In this document: positions 24,418 through 36,052 of the stretch, piece by piece
Layout of the letters: each line of letters starts with the position of its first letter
How positions within the stretch are numbered: the first letter of the stretch is position 1
Origin: Rosa chinensis
Lineage: Eukaryota; Streptophyta; Magnoliopsida; Rosales; Rosaceae
NCBI RefSeq assembly: GCF_002994745.2
Contig: NC_037094.1
Span: 27,316,956 to 27,380,955, forward strand
Length of the DNA: 64,000 nt
Direction: 5' to 3'
The notes under the pieces: generated by a model
Told to the model about the DNA's origin: nothing
Database searches by the model: none
What the model saw: the letters and a program-made list of their open reading frames with translations, nothing else
Made by a program: the position numbers and the translations under genes

Positions 24418-25098
24418 TAAGAAAGTTTTGTCTTTCCTACCTCACGCCTTAGTTCAGTGGCTAACAAAACCACAATCCCTGCTACAAGCGGCAAACCAAA
24501 ACCAAATGCTAACACCCACTCTATAAACAGCAATTCCAACCACCTAAACCAATTTTAGGAAAAAATCATACCCAAATTCATAGAAAGGCTAAAACAGAAT
24601 GAATGGGTTTTAGAAGGTTGAAAATTTGACTTACTGGAGATAGCTGCAAATAACCAAGAAATTTCAATTCGTGGTCAGTGGGTTTCACAACAATCTCTCT
24701 GAAGCTATTGCAAAAGTGCAAAGTTTTGACCTTTGAGTGAGTAAATGGAGGTCAATCTTTGAGGTAAAAGGCAAAAGAAGCAGTAGAAGAGGAAGTAGGA
24801 ATGACGTTTATGGTTGAGAAAAAGAGAAGCATAAGAAATAAACAAGTGACTAGCACGTGTTGTTTCTCTAGATGGTGACTAGATGCTTCTATATTCATTC
24901 AGATATTTCTAAAGTAAAACCAATTAAATAATCACCTATAGAGACCTAACAAAAACAAACCAATCTCAAAACTATAACTGGTAATCCATAATCTAATCAA
25001 AACCAAATCCTAGTCAGAGAGCAAAACACACAAAAGAAAAGGACGAAAGAAACAATTTGATAACATATCCTATTTAAAATTGAAGTCGTCACAAACCA

Positions 25099-25990
25099 CC
25101 TCTCACCTTATCAATCACCTTCTCTCTAGTATACTCAAAGAGTCGAAGATCAAACCTCATTTAAGCTTTTTGCAAACATTTCCATATTTCATCCCCCTAA
25201 TAACCTTCCTCCCCATGTCTTTGATTGTGTGGCATTTGTTGATATATATTTCAAAAAAAATCAAAGAACCAAGTTGGATGCTCGTTCTCTTAAATGTGTG
25301 TTTGATGGTTATAGTACCTCATCAAAAGGCTACAGGTGCTATTTACCTCATACCCAAAAATTCTATGTCACTATTGATGTGATTTTTTTGAAGATGCTTG
25401 TTATTTCACTCCCACCAAACCATCTTCACGGGGAGAATCATTCATTTCGGGAAGAAAAGTTCAATTAAGTGTTAGTTGTGCCTCAAAAAATTATTCCAAA
25501 AGTTGAAGTTGTACTTCAAGATGTTGTGATTATGCCTCAAGGATTTGTCCAAGAAAATGTTGAGGAAGTTGTAGAACAGGATCAAAGTATTGTCTAGGAA
25601 GATGTTGAGGAAATTGTAGAACAGAAAGTTGTAGAGAATGGTCATAATGTTGTCCAAGTAAGTGTTGAAGGCCCAAGATCCCCCTCTGATGCTTCTTTTG
25701 ACCAATGTGCTCCAGAGGTAAGTTCTGGACTCATACATGTGTATGATAATATATTCCGGTTTAATTACCTGGTCATAATGTTGTTACCCTCTAAATGTGT
25801 TACCTAACCGTACTACTCGTGGTCTGTCTCCTTAAGTATATGGAACCATTCTTAATGCTAAAGCCAAATATTCTGAATCAATTGTTGATCTTCTGTATCT
25901 ATTCCTAGTAAAGTGTAGGATGCTCCAAGAGATCCAAAGTCGTCTAAGGCTATAGAAGCAGCAATATATGAACTTGAGAAGAATAATTCT
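25099..25990 (+). pseudogene. Ty1/copia integrase to RT linker, right piece
   Basis: Continues the copia integrase C-terminus: LINHLLSSIL, then HVFDCVAFVDIYF, LDARSLKCVFDGYS, KGYRCYLP and FYVTIDVIF, the conserved C-terminal integrase block. It is followed by an acidic linker with repeated VEEVVEQ-like units and AIEAAIYELEKNNSWELL, the start of RT. Several frameshifts are present and the RT core is missing, so this is a truncated remnant. Confidence 0.85.
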
Positions 25991-25999
25991 TGGGAACTC

Positions 26000-26580
26000 T
26001 TAAACTTTGGCTTGATCAGATACTTGATCAGAGCAGAATAATAATATCTTTGGCTTGATCAGATACTTAACTAGAAAATGGCTTTAATATCTACAACACT
26101 CTAATATCATCTTGTACATTTATTAAGTTAATTGATTACAAGTTCAAAAGTAGTACTCTAACTATAAAGGTGGTCGTGTGAACAGTGAAGTAGACATCTG
26201 GTCGTGCATGTAAGCATATGGAAATTCTAGAGTACATTCATTTTTATATTTTACTTTTTTACCGGAGACTTTCGGCGATGAAAAGTTCTCTTTATAACCA
26301 TATCTTTTTTATTTTATTATTCATTGGGAGTTTTCATGACAAAAATTTCATTCGGAAATTGTGTCTCCATTTTTTTATTTTATATGGGGCTAGGGCTTTA
26401 TCTGATCAATATTTCCTCGGCAAAGATTCATTTATTTTTTCTTATGATCGAGAGGTTTTTGTCGATTAATTTTTCGTCAAAAAAGGTATGCCCCTTCTTA
26501 TTATATATAAAGCTTTGGGGCTCATTGGGTTGAAGGCCATAAGCTTTGGGGATCTAAAAGTAGTACTCTAACTATAAAGG
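26000..26580. repeat. 25-bp direct repeat bracketing a 385-bp segment
   Basis: An identical 25-base sequence (core AGTAGTACTCTAACTATAA) occurs at 26146-26170 and 26556-26580. The DNA between has no poly(A), no clear TIR and no recognised domain. It could be a long TSD or a local duplication. The 26000-26145 stretch is AT-rich, with a duplicated TGGCTTGATCAGATACTT motif. Confidence 0.75.
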
Positions 26581-27325
26581 CAGATCGATCTATGGCGTGT
26601 TGGACTGAGACGTCAAAAAAAGATTTGGGCTCGAAGGAGGCTGTGTAGGTGAGCGGCTCCGCTTGGGCGCGGCCGGCGGTGACGCAAGAAGAGGCAAGCT
26701 TGCGATCTGTCGCTCTAGTGACCAACGGCTGTGATTATCGCTGGACGAGTATGGTAGCGGCAGCGACACTATCGGCGTCGGAGTTGCTGGTTTGGCAGAT
26801 CAGATTCCTCATCCAACCTTTTTCGTTCATCTGGGTCCAACCAGATTCAACGTTCCATGGCGTGGGCTAGGGAGTCCAAATGGTGCAACTAGCCCTGTGG
26901 TTGCACTTGAAGCTTTTCAATATGGTGGTCTTTGTAGCGTCCGGTGGCGGTGCAGTCCGTGGCATGGGGCTGCTGGATCATGACTGCACAACGCTAGGAT
27001 TGACTAGGCCTTTTGGGCTTGCTTACTTCTTTTGGGCTGGGATGAGGTCTTTGGGCCTTATTTTGGGCCTCATGAGGAGTGGGTCAACCTTCTATGGTCG
27101 GGTCTCATTTAAGTTTTTATGTACTTAGCCTATTTACTTGTCTTTAGTAACAAAGTTTATAGGCTTTCTTGAACAACTGAGCATGGGTACCGTCAAATGA
27201 TCGGATCTAATCTATGTATCAATGTGGTATACCACAAACTCTTTTTCTACCCAGAGATGGTAGAGGGAGGATATGTAATGGTCCTTTCTGGCCTGAGTTT
27301 ATTAATCTATCGACGTGATATTCTT
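26581..27325 (+). repeat. Probable retroposed sequence (low confidence)
   Basis: GC-richer DNA with runs such as TTTTGGGCTTG and TTTGGGCCTTATTTTGGGCC, ending TTCTTCAAAAAGG. The composition and 3' end resemble the better-defined retroposon at 47540-48514. No convincing TSD was found. Open reading stretches are short and not family-like. Confidence 0.35.
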
Positions 27326-27330
27326 CAAAA

Positions 27331-27671
27331 AGGACTCCAGTAAGGCAGAGCTAAATTTTAGTCCTTTCAAGTTTTTTATGATTTTACATTGTGTTTTTTA
27401 ATTTTATGATTTTATTTTATTATACTAATATTTTAGTTTAGACTAAAATTAATGTTTGAGACAAGAGACAAGAGTCACTGTTAACAGCCATGTTTAATTA
27501 AGTTTAATTAATGCTCGTTTTCTGTGGATCCCACAAGAGCCAAAGAGCCACTTTTAGGGCTATTTTCAGCCCTCTCCACCCCCTTTTGGACTTTTTGTTA
27601 TTGGAGTTCATAATTTAGAAAAAAAAATTTAGAAATCTTATTTTAGCCCTCTTATTGGAGATGACCTAAGG
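27331..27671. mobile_element. Possible MITE with TCTCCAATAAGAG-type ends
   Basis: The left end GGACTCCAGTAAGGCAGAGC resembles the reverse complement of the right end (AGGTCATCTCCAATAAGAGG) with several mismatches; 341 bp. A TSD is not clear on the left. Confidence 0.4.
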
Positions 27672-28127
27672 TTTAAGAGGTCAATTAACCTCGATGACCT
27701 AACCCGCCAACGATGGTTTAGGAGGCTAGATGGACGACCAAATCAGACATCGGTTGGTGGTCTAGCTTCGAGTAGTATTCATGTCTTCTTTTAAAATTGT
27801 TTCCCGCCAAAACGAAGGCAGAGAGAAAGAATTTCCAAATATAAATGAAAACATTAACATAGAGGAGAGAAAAAAAACTTATCTTATAACCCTGTTGTTG
27901 TTCAATATTACTTCTCTACCATTGCGTCCTCAACACACCTCTCTCTTTTTCCCTCCACAGCGTTTCTTCTCTCTCTTTTTCTGAAGCGACCTTTTGGTTC
28001 TAAAAAACGACGGCCTCAAAGTCTCAACCTTTTTTGTAATCGAACTGAAAAAGTTTCAACCTTTTTCAAGTTCAGCGCTTCCAACAACGTCGTAGAGATT
28101 TCTGAAGCTGCCGTGCGTCTCCACCCG

Positions 28128-28689
28128 GTGAGTTTTACTCATTGTTTTTGTTCTTATTTCTTTATTTGTTATCTCATCAGTGTTGCTCATTGTCTAAGTT
28201 AGCTTCTTGGATGTTTTGTTGTTCTGCTGTTCTTACTTTAAAGGGCTTCGTATTGTGGATTTATAAACTTGGTTGATGAAAAGGTCGTGAATTTGGGTTG
28301 TTCTCCCAAGATTTGGAAACCTCTTCCTCAAATTGGTTTTAGGTTTTTTAGGGTAATATATTCTCGCTTGTGTATTGGTTGCTGGCATTGCTGTGCATAT
28401 AGAATTATAGATGAATATACTAATGACCCCAAAGGACAATAGTACATTGATCTCCCCCTCATAGCTAATTAATTATTTAGTCTATAATCTAGTTTGTTTG
28501 TCTTTTGAACATTGAAGACAACAAAACTGTGCACTATTGATTAATTAGTTACAAGAAAACAAATTTTAAAAAAATTAAATTAAATTTGACTTTGCTCAGC
28601 CCAACTCCGTTTTGTTTAGCTTTCTGATTAGCCTTCAAGCCGAGAGTAATGAGTGCTTTATGTCTGCCATGGGGCTTGACATTATGCAG
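28128..28689 (+). other. Leader intron of the ClpB-like gene
   Basis: A GTGAGT donor follows a non-coding exon ending at 28127, and a TTATGCAG acceptor ends at 28689. The next exon contains an in-frame TGA at 28708 nine bases before the ATG at 28717, which fixes the start codon if this splice form is used. The first exon start is not defined; CT-rich sequence at 27930-27985 could be near the promoter. Confidence 0.6.
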
Positions 28690-28716
28690 GGGTTTGTGTT
28701 TGTGAGTTGAACGAAT

Positions 28717-31700
28717 ATGGAACCGCCGTCGTCGACATTGCAACTTATGGGTGAGCTTCGTGAAGATAAGGAGGAGTTAGAGATCACTTATGGTGTTCAA
28801 ATCCCCGAAGATGCCCTGTCTCTCGCTTGCAGCATTGCCATGAGATACTCTGATGGTTGGGCTACTAGCTAGCTCAAACTGCTACATATAGTTCTTTGAC
28901 AGTTCTTTCACTATACGTTTCTAACATGCTCCATCCTCTTTCTTTTTCTGGTTTTGTTTTAGTTTTATTGGCAGCCACCAAAGATGTGAATTATAAGACT
29001 GAGAAGTCATTACCGGGACAGCTGGCAGTTCACCTCTTAGCTAAAGCATGTTTTGAACTCATTAATGATTTTGACATGGGTGTAGAGAATTGTTTCGACG
29101 TGTACTCACTCATCCGCGCACATATTGAGTTGAATGAATGTAAGAAAGAAAAGGCTCCTACCAGCCAATGCTGGATCGACTATGTAAGTTGGTGCATGCT
29201 ATGTAATATGTACTATTAATTCCTTGGTAAAAGCCAGTCTTGGAATTACTCTGGTTAATGTGGTTTTGGTGCTGACTTTAGGTAACAGATGAGTACAAAG
29301 ATCTTAAGGAAAAGTGGCATACACTCGAGGGGAAATGGAAGCTAGTCTTGCAGTCCAGGCGGAGATCAGAAAGAAGAACTCAAGAAGTAGAGGCACTGAA
29401 GCATGTGCGCGTAAATCTTCTTTCTTATTTGCAGCAACCGGAAGTGGTGAAACCAACAGACCTTATGCAGCTTTTTTCCCTTGTACATGTGCTTGGCAAA
29501 GATCAAAATGAGCTGTTAACTATTTACCCTTTTATGATAGCCAAGGTGCATAAGTTTTCCACTTTTACTTTTCCCAGTTGTTTGATTACTTGCTTAAGAA
29601 TGGTTCTTGAATTTTAAATCTCCGTTTGTGTAGGTAGCGTGGTCCTTGACTGGTATTCCAAAATCATGGTTACTTCATTCTACGGAACCACTATTTCTCC
29701 CAGATATTGGCCCCACATTTGCGAAGAGGGTTGTGGGGCAAGAGCTTCCTAAACTTGCTGTCACCGGTGCCTTGACAGAGCTTGGACCTGGGGCGCACCC
29801 AATTGCTTCGTTTCTATTTCTTTGCCGGCCTGGTTGTGGCAGAACAGAGCTTGCTAAAGCTATAGCTGAGCTATTTTTTGATGAAAAGGACAGGTTGACT
29901 GAACTCAACATGGTAAAATATAAGTGTGCAGATCATGTATCGGATGAAGATGAATATGACTTCCCACGGTATGAACCGAAGTCAGAATTTAGGGAGCATC
30001 TCCTAGAAGCCGTGAAGAAGAGTCCTTTTGGTGTTGTCTTGCTTGATAACATTGAAGTTGCTCGTCCATCTGATGTAGACATTTTGGTTGAAATTTTAAC
30101 CCATGGAAGACTGAGCGATGGGAAAGGACACTATGTTGATTTCACTAAGATAGTGATTATTCTGACATCAAATGTTGTGCAAGATCCATTTATGTTGCGC
30201 TGTTGCAAATGTACTGTGATGGTTGAAAACTGTTTTTTTAAAGACCTGGATGAAGATTCACCAAATGGTGTTTGCCGTCACCTTTTGATTCTACGAAAGG
30301 TAAGGTGAAAATGTGGCCTTTTGAATCATTGCTCTCATTTTCTTTAGTAAACAAATTTTCTCCGTGTTTCCACAGGCAAGAAAGCATTTTAGGACTGATT
30401 TATTTGAAACTCTGAATGATGTCATTGCATTCGAGCCCCTTTCACTTCTGCACTACAGATGTGTTACGAGGTTGTTATTGAGGGACATCGCATGCTCCAT
30501 TACAGAAAAGCGCCTCATCATATGCCCATCTGAAGCTGCAGTTAGAGCTATATTACTTGATTCGGATTTTACCCGTGTAAGTATGCTGTTGTGTTTTTAT
30601 GAGTCACCTAGAATCTTATACACATAGATGTTCTTTACATTTGTCTGTTCAGAATTCTGTCAATGTTACCCCTTTTTACTTTTCATACTTCCCCTTATTA
30701 TTTTCTTTCAATTCTCAATTTTTTCACTTTCCCTTGGTCAATTTAATCTCCTATTCATGTTATATGGCTGTTGTTGGGCGCACATTGGCCTGCCTAATTG
30801 AATGGAGGTGAAAGGATGCCTATACCCCTGCATGTGACGTGCAACCTTTCTTCACTCCTATTAGATTGATAGTAGGCCTTTGTCCTTGAATTGGTAGAAC
30901 ACATTGTTGAGAGCACACATGTAACATTGAAAGAATGGCCAAACCACAGGTGGAACTAGACTGATTTCAGTAGATTCTTTTTAAGAGGACATCTGTGTAG
31001 GTATGAGCTTCGTACATTTGTTGAACCTTTTTCGACCGTTTAGGAGTTACTTGAAATTGTTTGCTTGATATACACTGTTAACCTATTTCCTAACAACTTT
31101 AGCTTTTGGCATAGGGGTTGGCTAACAGTAATGTCAAATCAATTTGCAACGAAGAATCTTATATCTGGTAGCTCGTAATGGTGAATGTTGATTGTTTTTA
31201 TTAATGTTTCAGGATGGCACAAAAAGTATAAAGAGCTATCTTCAGACCAATGTAGAAGCTATGCTAAAGGATCGCCTTAATGAGATTGATGGCCCGTGTG
31301 TTTTCTATATGGATGCCTCCGTGGGGACAGAGGAGTTGTCTTATTTTAGATTTGAGAAGATGAGTGCATTAGATTATGATCAGGAATTAAGGGACTTCGT
31401 AAACTCTTCAAGTGAATTAAGATCAACATACAAGAAAGAGAAGGTCTGGCTGCAGAAAGTTTCCATGTTGAAACGAAGTTTTCCTGAATTTCTGGCTAAT
31501 CAAAAGGCGGTGAAGGATCCGGCCAAAGTTTCTAAGGTTCTGCATATAATAGATAGTCTATTAGAAAATGCAACTCATGAAAATGCCACAGTGGTAAGTA
31601 CATACTTATTCTTTTGCTTTTTAATAAATAGAACATTGAGCATGCCATTATCAATGTCTTCTGGCAGACTTACTGTGAAGTTGTGAAAATTACATCGTGT

Positions 31701-33042
31701 ATATTTTTTGGTTGGTATAGAATGCATTTGGCTCCTTGGAGAAATCTGTTGAACCTCGGGATGATCAATTGGGGAGATCTAAGAAGATGGCTAAGAATGG
31801 TATCAATGGTCTGCGGGCATCTTTGTCCAATCTGATGGTAAAGGACGAATTCATTGGTACAGTAGCTGCCGCCTTGCTCATGTCTATTGATTCTCCACCA
31901 CAGGGTCTCCCATGTAGACCTGCCAAGACATTTTTACTGTTGGGTCTTACGGAAGTTGGTAAGGCAGATCTTGTTAAAGGTTTAATGGAGCATTTTGTGA
32001 GTGATGATGGGATGAGCCTACTGTTTCAAATTGATATGTCCAAGCATGATGACACAGAGACATGTTTCTCAAGCATGTAAGGGAGTTCTGATGCATCATC
32101 ACCAACACTTTTCTTTTTCTTGGAACTATGGGTCAGAATGGATTTCAATTCTTTTGGTATTTGTCGAAGCATGTCACTATTGAATTTTTTTTTATATTCA
32201 GGTACACTAGCAATGGGCAAGCGGTGAAGATAGTGCCTTTTGGTATTTTCCTTATTGATCGAGTTGAAGATGCCCTTCCCTCCGAGTTCAATGCTCTAAT
32301 ACAACTGCTTGACTGCTGTACAATGAGTGACGAGCATGGACGCAAGGTTATTTTTAGTTGCTGCATTGTCATGGTTGCTTCAAGCGCTGGGAACAAGGAC
32401 TTCATTGAAAAACTTGTCCTCAGGAAATATAGTGCCAGATTTAATGGGAATGTCCTTGGACAGGTACCTTATGTTAAGTGCAGCCAAGTTATCACTTTCC
32501 AGGGTTTTAGTTGCTGATGTATTCAACCACTAAATTTCTAGATTCATCACAAATTTATTTTGGTGTACACATCAGGAACTAAAAACATTTAGGTTCGAAT
32601 TGCTGAATCGAATGGATGAGATGGTACTATTCAGTTCGTTATTTGGTGATCAACTTGGAAAATTCCTAAGGCTGTCAATGGATGGTGGAGGTGATCTTCA
32701 TGAGAATCCTGTAAAGGAGGCTCTTGCATTTGAACTTGCTTTTCAGGATTTGTTTCTGCCTGCTAAATCTCTAGTGAGTATCATTATAGCACCTATGGGA
32801 ATCTGTTTTGCTTGAATCTGTTTGGATATTGTTTTCCTGACTAATTTCATACTTTTTGGTAGTCTGATCCACCCAGTCCACAGAACCAAGCAGATTCTAT
32901 GTTCTATCTTTTAAAATGGCGTGTCATCAGAGATGGACTTGAAGTTATGGACAAGAGTACCTTTTATCGCCACTTCTTGAATGGTTCATCAGGGAATATG
33001 AATGAGTCGGATACAGGACCAGTATTTCAATTGTCACTATAG
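28717..33042 (+). CDS. ClpB/Hsp101-related protein with two tandem degenerate AAA+ (NBD2-type) modules
   Basis: Ten coding exons: 28717-28855, 28975-29183, 29282-29545, 29634-30299, 30376-30576, 31213-31593, 31721-32076, 32202-32463, 32576-32773, 32863-33042. All have GT/AG borders and compatible phases, giving 951 aa. Residues about 20-90 resemble the end of ClpB NBD1 (YGVQIPEDAL, LPGQLAVHLL); 117-204 a shortened middle domain; 205-545 an NBD2 plus C-terminal domain (TGIP, KRVVGQE, then DGTKSIKSYLQ). A second NBD2-like module spans about 655-890. Module 1 has Walker A CRPGCGRT (Lys to Arg274), Walker B LLDNIE (catalytic Glu to Asn343) and no Arg finger (Thr438). Module 2 keeps Lys701 in GLTEVGKA but has LIDRVE in Walker B and loses the sensor-1 Asn, while LLNR (Arg838) is kept. 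The N domain and NBD1 core are absent. ClpB/Hsp101 are hexameric disaggregases; this protein probably lacks normal ATPase activity (inference). There is no obvious targeting peptide. Confidence 0.85.
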
Positions 33043-35474
33043 CTTTGTCGGTAGTAGAACTTGTATTTTGCACAGGAACTACTAAGATTGCAAGGCATGT
33101 AAGAGAATTTCAAAGTTATACTAGGTTAGATTCAACTCTTGAATCATATTTCAAGTTGCTTTGACCCTGTGAGCCAAGTTTTGTCTCAGGTCAGTCACAA
33201 ATGTCAAATTTTATGTTTACTAATTCTGTATCGACCCCGACCGTGACTGCCTTTTTAACCATAACCACCGTATGAATTTTGTCTCAATATTCATTGAGGC
33301 AAGGGCATCAGCAAGGGATTCGGTATGTAAACAACTGAAGAAATTCTACAGAAAGCGGAGGAAAAGAAGAAAAAGAGGTTCTACCTAGCTGTGAGGCATC
33401 ATCATATATAGTCTACATACCAGAAGAAATTAGAGATTGACCAGAAAATTGTCTAAGTGAAAATTTTGGGGATTAGAGATTGACCAGAAAATCGTAAAGT
33501 GAGAATTTTGGGCCTTATTTTTGTCATTCGTACAACGATGAACCAATTCATCTCAATATGTATAGCTTAAACAGTTCTGTTGGTATTAATAATAGTTGAA
33601 TTTACATGGAACCTTACAATAAATTGGCTTCTTAGGTCATAAATTGAGAATACTCCCTTAATTCTTAGTCCATTCCCTAGTAGTTGATCGCTGATAATAA
33701 ATTTCTGATTCTAACACATTCCTATGGCTTCTTCTCCCAAAAAAAAAAACACTAATAAGGCTATTTTGATTCACAAATACCACACTGTTCATGACTCTGG
33801 TGGAGTGAATCTCTAGAAAATGGAAGGCTTAATCCGTTACCAAAGTGCAGAATGCATGTAAAGACTCTCCATGACTAATGTCCTTTGCCAGCTATAGTTA
33901 GTGATTAATAAAAGATGGAAGTGGAATTGGCCTAACGAAACTCTGTCTAGGACTGCAGATGAGAGGTGATTCTTTGTTTGGATACCCAGCAATTCTGGGT
34001 GCGAGAGGTGTCCACACACATGGAACTATACAAAGAACCAGGCCCCTTCAATATCTGAGTTCGTTAGGTATCCATCCATCTTGTTCAGCCAAGCCATTGG
34101 AAAGAATTCCTTCTTGGCTGCCCAGCTGGTTAACAATAGGACAGCTACTGGGCTAGGTATCACTGCATTTGTAATTTTGTATCACAACTGCCCGGAAAAC
34201 AGGAATCACATTCACTTTGAATACTTCAGCCAAAGGCTTAGACAGACTGCTGAGCATTAAAAGCTATCAAGCTTAGAGTTCGCAGGGCAAAGATTGCACA
34301 CTCTTTCAAGAGATCCAGCATTATCATCAGATATAAAACTCCCCCAGTAGGAGAAAACGAAATTAAACCTCCCTTCTATTTGGGTAATGGCCTTTGTAAA
34401 ATTTATATTTATATGATATCCTATAGAATATAGATTGAACATTTTGAATTCAAACTTGGTGGCAAAGACTAAAGTAGTAGTCAAACAGAACGTTGGCAAT
34501 TATATACATTCTATGTGTTAAAGAAGTTAGAACCAAAGCTAGTAAACGAAAGAGCCTGAATAATTGAATATACCATTTGCAATATACTTTGCTGACCATG
34601 AAACAAATTATTTAGCTCTATGACCCTATCGTTATGTATGCAGAAGATTTCTGTTTGTTTAGATGCATGTAAAAGAAAATAAACTTAGCTTTAAATGTTC
34701 CAAGCATGAAGTAGTTCCATTATGCACTATTAATATGATGATGATCAGACCAGAGGGAACCTCTCTCTTACTTTACCTTGAGAAGCTAATGATCATACAT
34801 CTCATATATAATGATAGTTATACATCTTATGTATGATAAATACCCTAATGCACTTTATTCTGTTCCATATACAAGAATCATATGAACTCTATTCAAAGGA
34901 ACCTAATACGTAGCTGGCTGTTATTGAAATGCAGATTAGTAGTGGCTCTAACACATTCCTATAGCTTGAAAACTGGAAACGGGATTTAGATTCACAAATA
35001 TGGAAAAGATTATGAGTTTGGTATCATTTGCTTGCCCAAATTGCTGATCATAAAAGATGTACAAGTGGAATTAGCCTGATGCAAGGCCTAACGGATTCTG
35101 TTGAAAATTGGATTCTGAACTAATACTGAACTAATACTGGGATACACATATTTAAATGCCTAAGAACCCTCAATCTGAGGTGGTTTGGAAACCCTTCATC
35201 TAGCTCAAGCAAACCATTCGAAGGCTTTACTTCATGACCCGGCTGCTCAAAACTCATCAAAACTAAAATAAACGAGCAATTGCAACTCAAAATGCACAAG
35301 ACATACGAATTAACTGATACGTATGACGAAATTTATCTCAATTTTTATGAAAAGAAATGTACATGTGTGACATGGACCGGCTTAATAAAACACCGGTTTG
35401 AATCGGATATATGAAAAGAAAAACAGAGCAAGAAAACTTGACCTCATCGACAATGCCATTTCCCAAACTGCCCC
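33043..35474. other. Intergenic DNA with tandem and dispersed duplications
   Basis: Contains the 3' UTR of the ClpB-like gene. A roughly 43-bp unit repeats twice at 33430-33512 (ATTAGAGATTGACCAGAAAA). A diverged duplicate pair lies at about 33700-34160 and 34930-35250, sharing CTAACACATTCCTAT, AGTGGAATT and a related CATCT...AACCATT...GGCTG tail. No convincing coding region was seen. Confidence 0.6.
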
Positions 35475-36008
35475 TCACTCTCCGTTCACAAAATGCCGGA
35501 CGTCCTCGAGAATATTGCGACCCTGATGAGGCCTATCCTGTCTTTTCACGTACCGTTTCGCCTCATTCTCTGTGAACTCGCTCAAACCCTCCTTCCCGTT
35601 CCTCTCCCACATGGCCTCCCCAAAGCTTCTGTGCGCGAAATAGGCCTCGGCCTCGACCGGAACGACGTCGTCTCTGTCCGCACTGACCGTCAATTGAACC
35701 GGGAGCCGCTCGTAGTGCCCGATGGAGGTGCATTCCAGCTCGTCGAACCGGGCGAGTCCCCGGGTCGAAACGGCGTAGAGCTCGCCCCTGATCCGGTGAC
35801 CCAACCCGGGGAGGTTGATGAGGTAGGGAAGGCCGTGGGGGCCGCAGACGAGGGGGTGGGTGTGGAGGGTAACGTAGGGGCCGATGAAAACGGCGTCGTC
35901 TTGGTCGATTAATTCCTTGGTCAGCTTGTGGTTGTGGAAGCCTCGCTTGAGTGTGCCGTAGGAGAAGATGAGGTGGGGTTTGGATTCGTCGTCGGAGATG
36001 TCAGCCAT
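35475..36008 (-). CDS. Gamma-glutamylcyclotransferase-like protein (AIG2/GGACT family)
   Basis: Single exon, 177 aa. The family cyclises gamma-glutamyl-amine or related gamma-glutamyl compounds to 5-oxoproline, probably in the cytosol. The fold's substrate loop appears as FSYGTLKRG (residues 15-23). GELYAV (75-80) and FDELE (88-92) follow, with Glu92 the candidate catalytic acid by family position. The length matches plant GGACT-like proteins such as Arabidopsis At3g02910. The start at 36008 is chosen over an in-frame ATG at 36068 because the upstream 20 codons are mostly the translated GA repeat and the neighbouring paralogue starts at the same MA(D/E) position. The paralogous copy at 37314-37852 is broken, so this is the functional member of the pair. 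The exact substrate is not known. Confidence 0.88.
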   Translation of the reverse strand: MADISDDESKPHLIFSYGTLKRGFHNHKLTKELIDQDDAVFIGPYVTLHTHPLVCGPHGLPYLINLPGLGHRIRGELYAVSTRGLARFDELECTSIGHYERLPVQLTVSADRDDVVPVEAEAYFAHRSFGEAMWERNGKEGLSEFTENEAKRYVKRQDRPHQGRNILEDVRHFVNGE

Positions 36009-36015
36009 GGTTTTG

Positions 36016-36018
<3 letters not shown>

Positions 36019-36050
<32 letters not shown>
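36019..36050. repeat. (GA)16 microsatellite in the leader of the GGACT-like gene
   Basis: Perfect GA dinucleotide (CT on the coding strand) starting 11 bp upstream of the ATG. It is in the 5' UTR and could bind GAGA-type BBR/BPC factors, or vary in length between individuals. A shortened remnant lies at the same place near 37868 upstream of the pseudogene. Confidence 0.95.

Positions 36051-36052
<2 letters not shown>

Larger units (their letters stand above)
21072..25093 (-). repeat. Solo LTR (about 3.1 kb plus a nested Harbinger element) inside copia
   Basis: On the plus strand it reads TGTCACAACCCAACC to GTCGTCACA, flanked by AACCA at 21067-21071 and 25094-25098. The minus orientation begins TGTGACGACTTC and ends GGTTGGGTTGTGACA. 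No gag or pol domains were recognised. The copia reading frame passes cleanly across the insertion site, which supports both boundaries. An internal 911-bp Harbinger element (23507-24417) is younger than the LTR. Confidence 0.82.

Noticed and set aside
28717..33042. Assignment to the SMAX1-like (SMXL) strigolactone/karrikin repressor family
   Set aside because: SMXLs also have degenerate Clp domains, but the exon content here matches ClpB/Hsp101 signatures (TGIP, KRVVGQ, YGARP-like junction to the C-domain) and I see no EAR motif or SMXL N domain.
35493..35912. A 139-codon plus-strand frame over the GGACT-like gene
   Set aside because: Antisense shadow; the minus strand carries the conserved family motifs and a conserved start.
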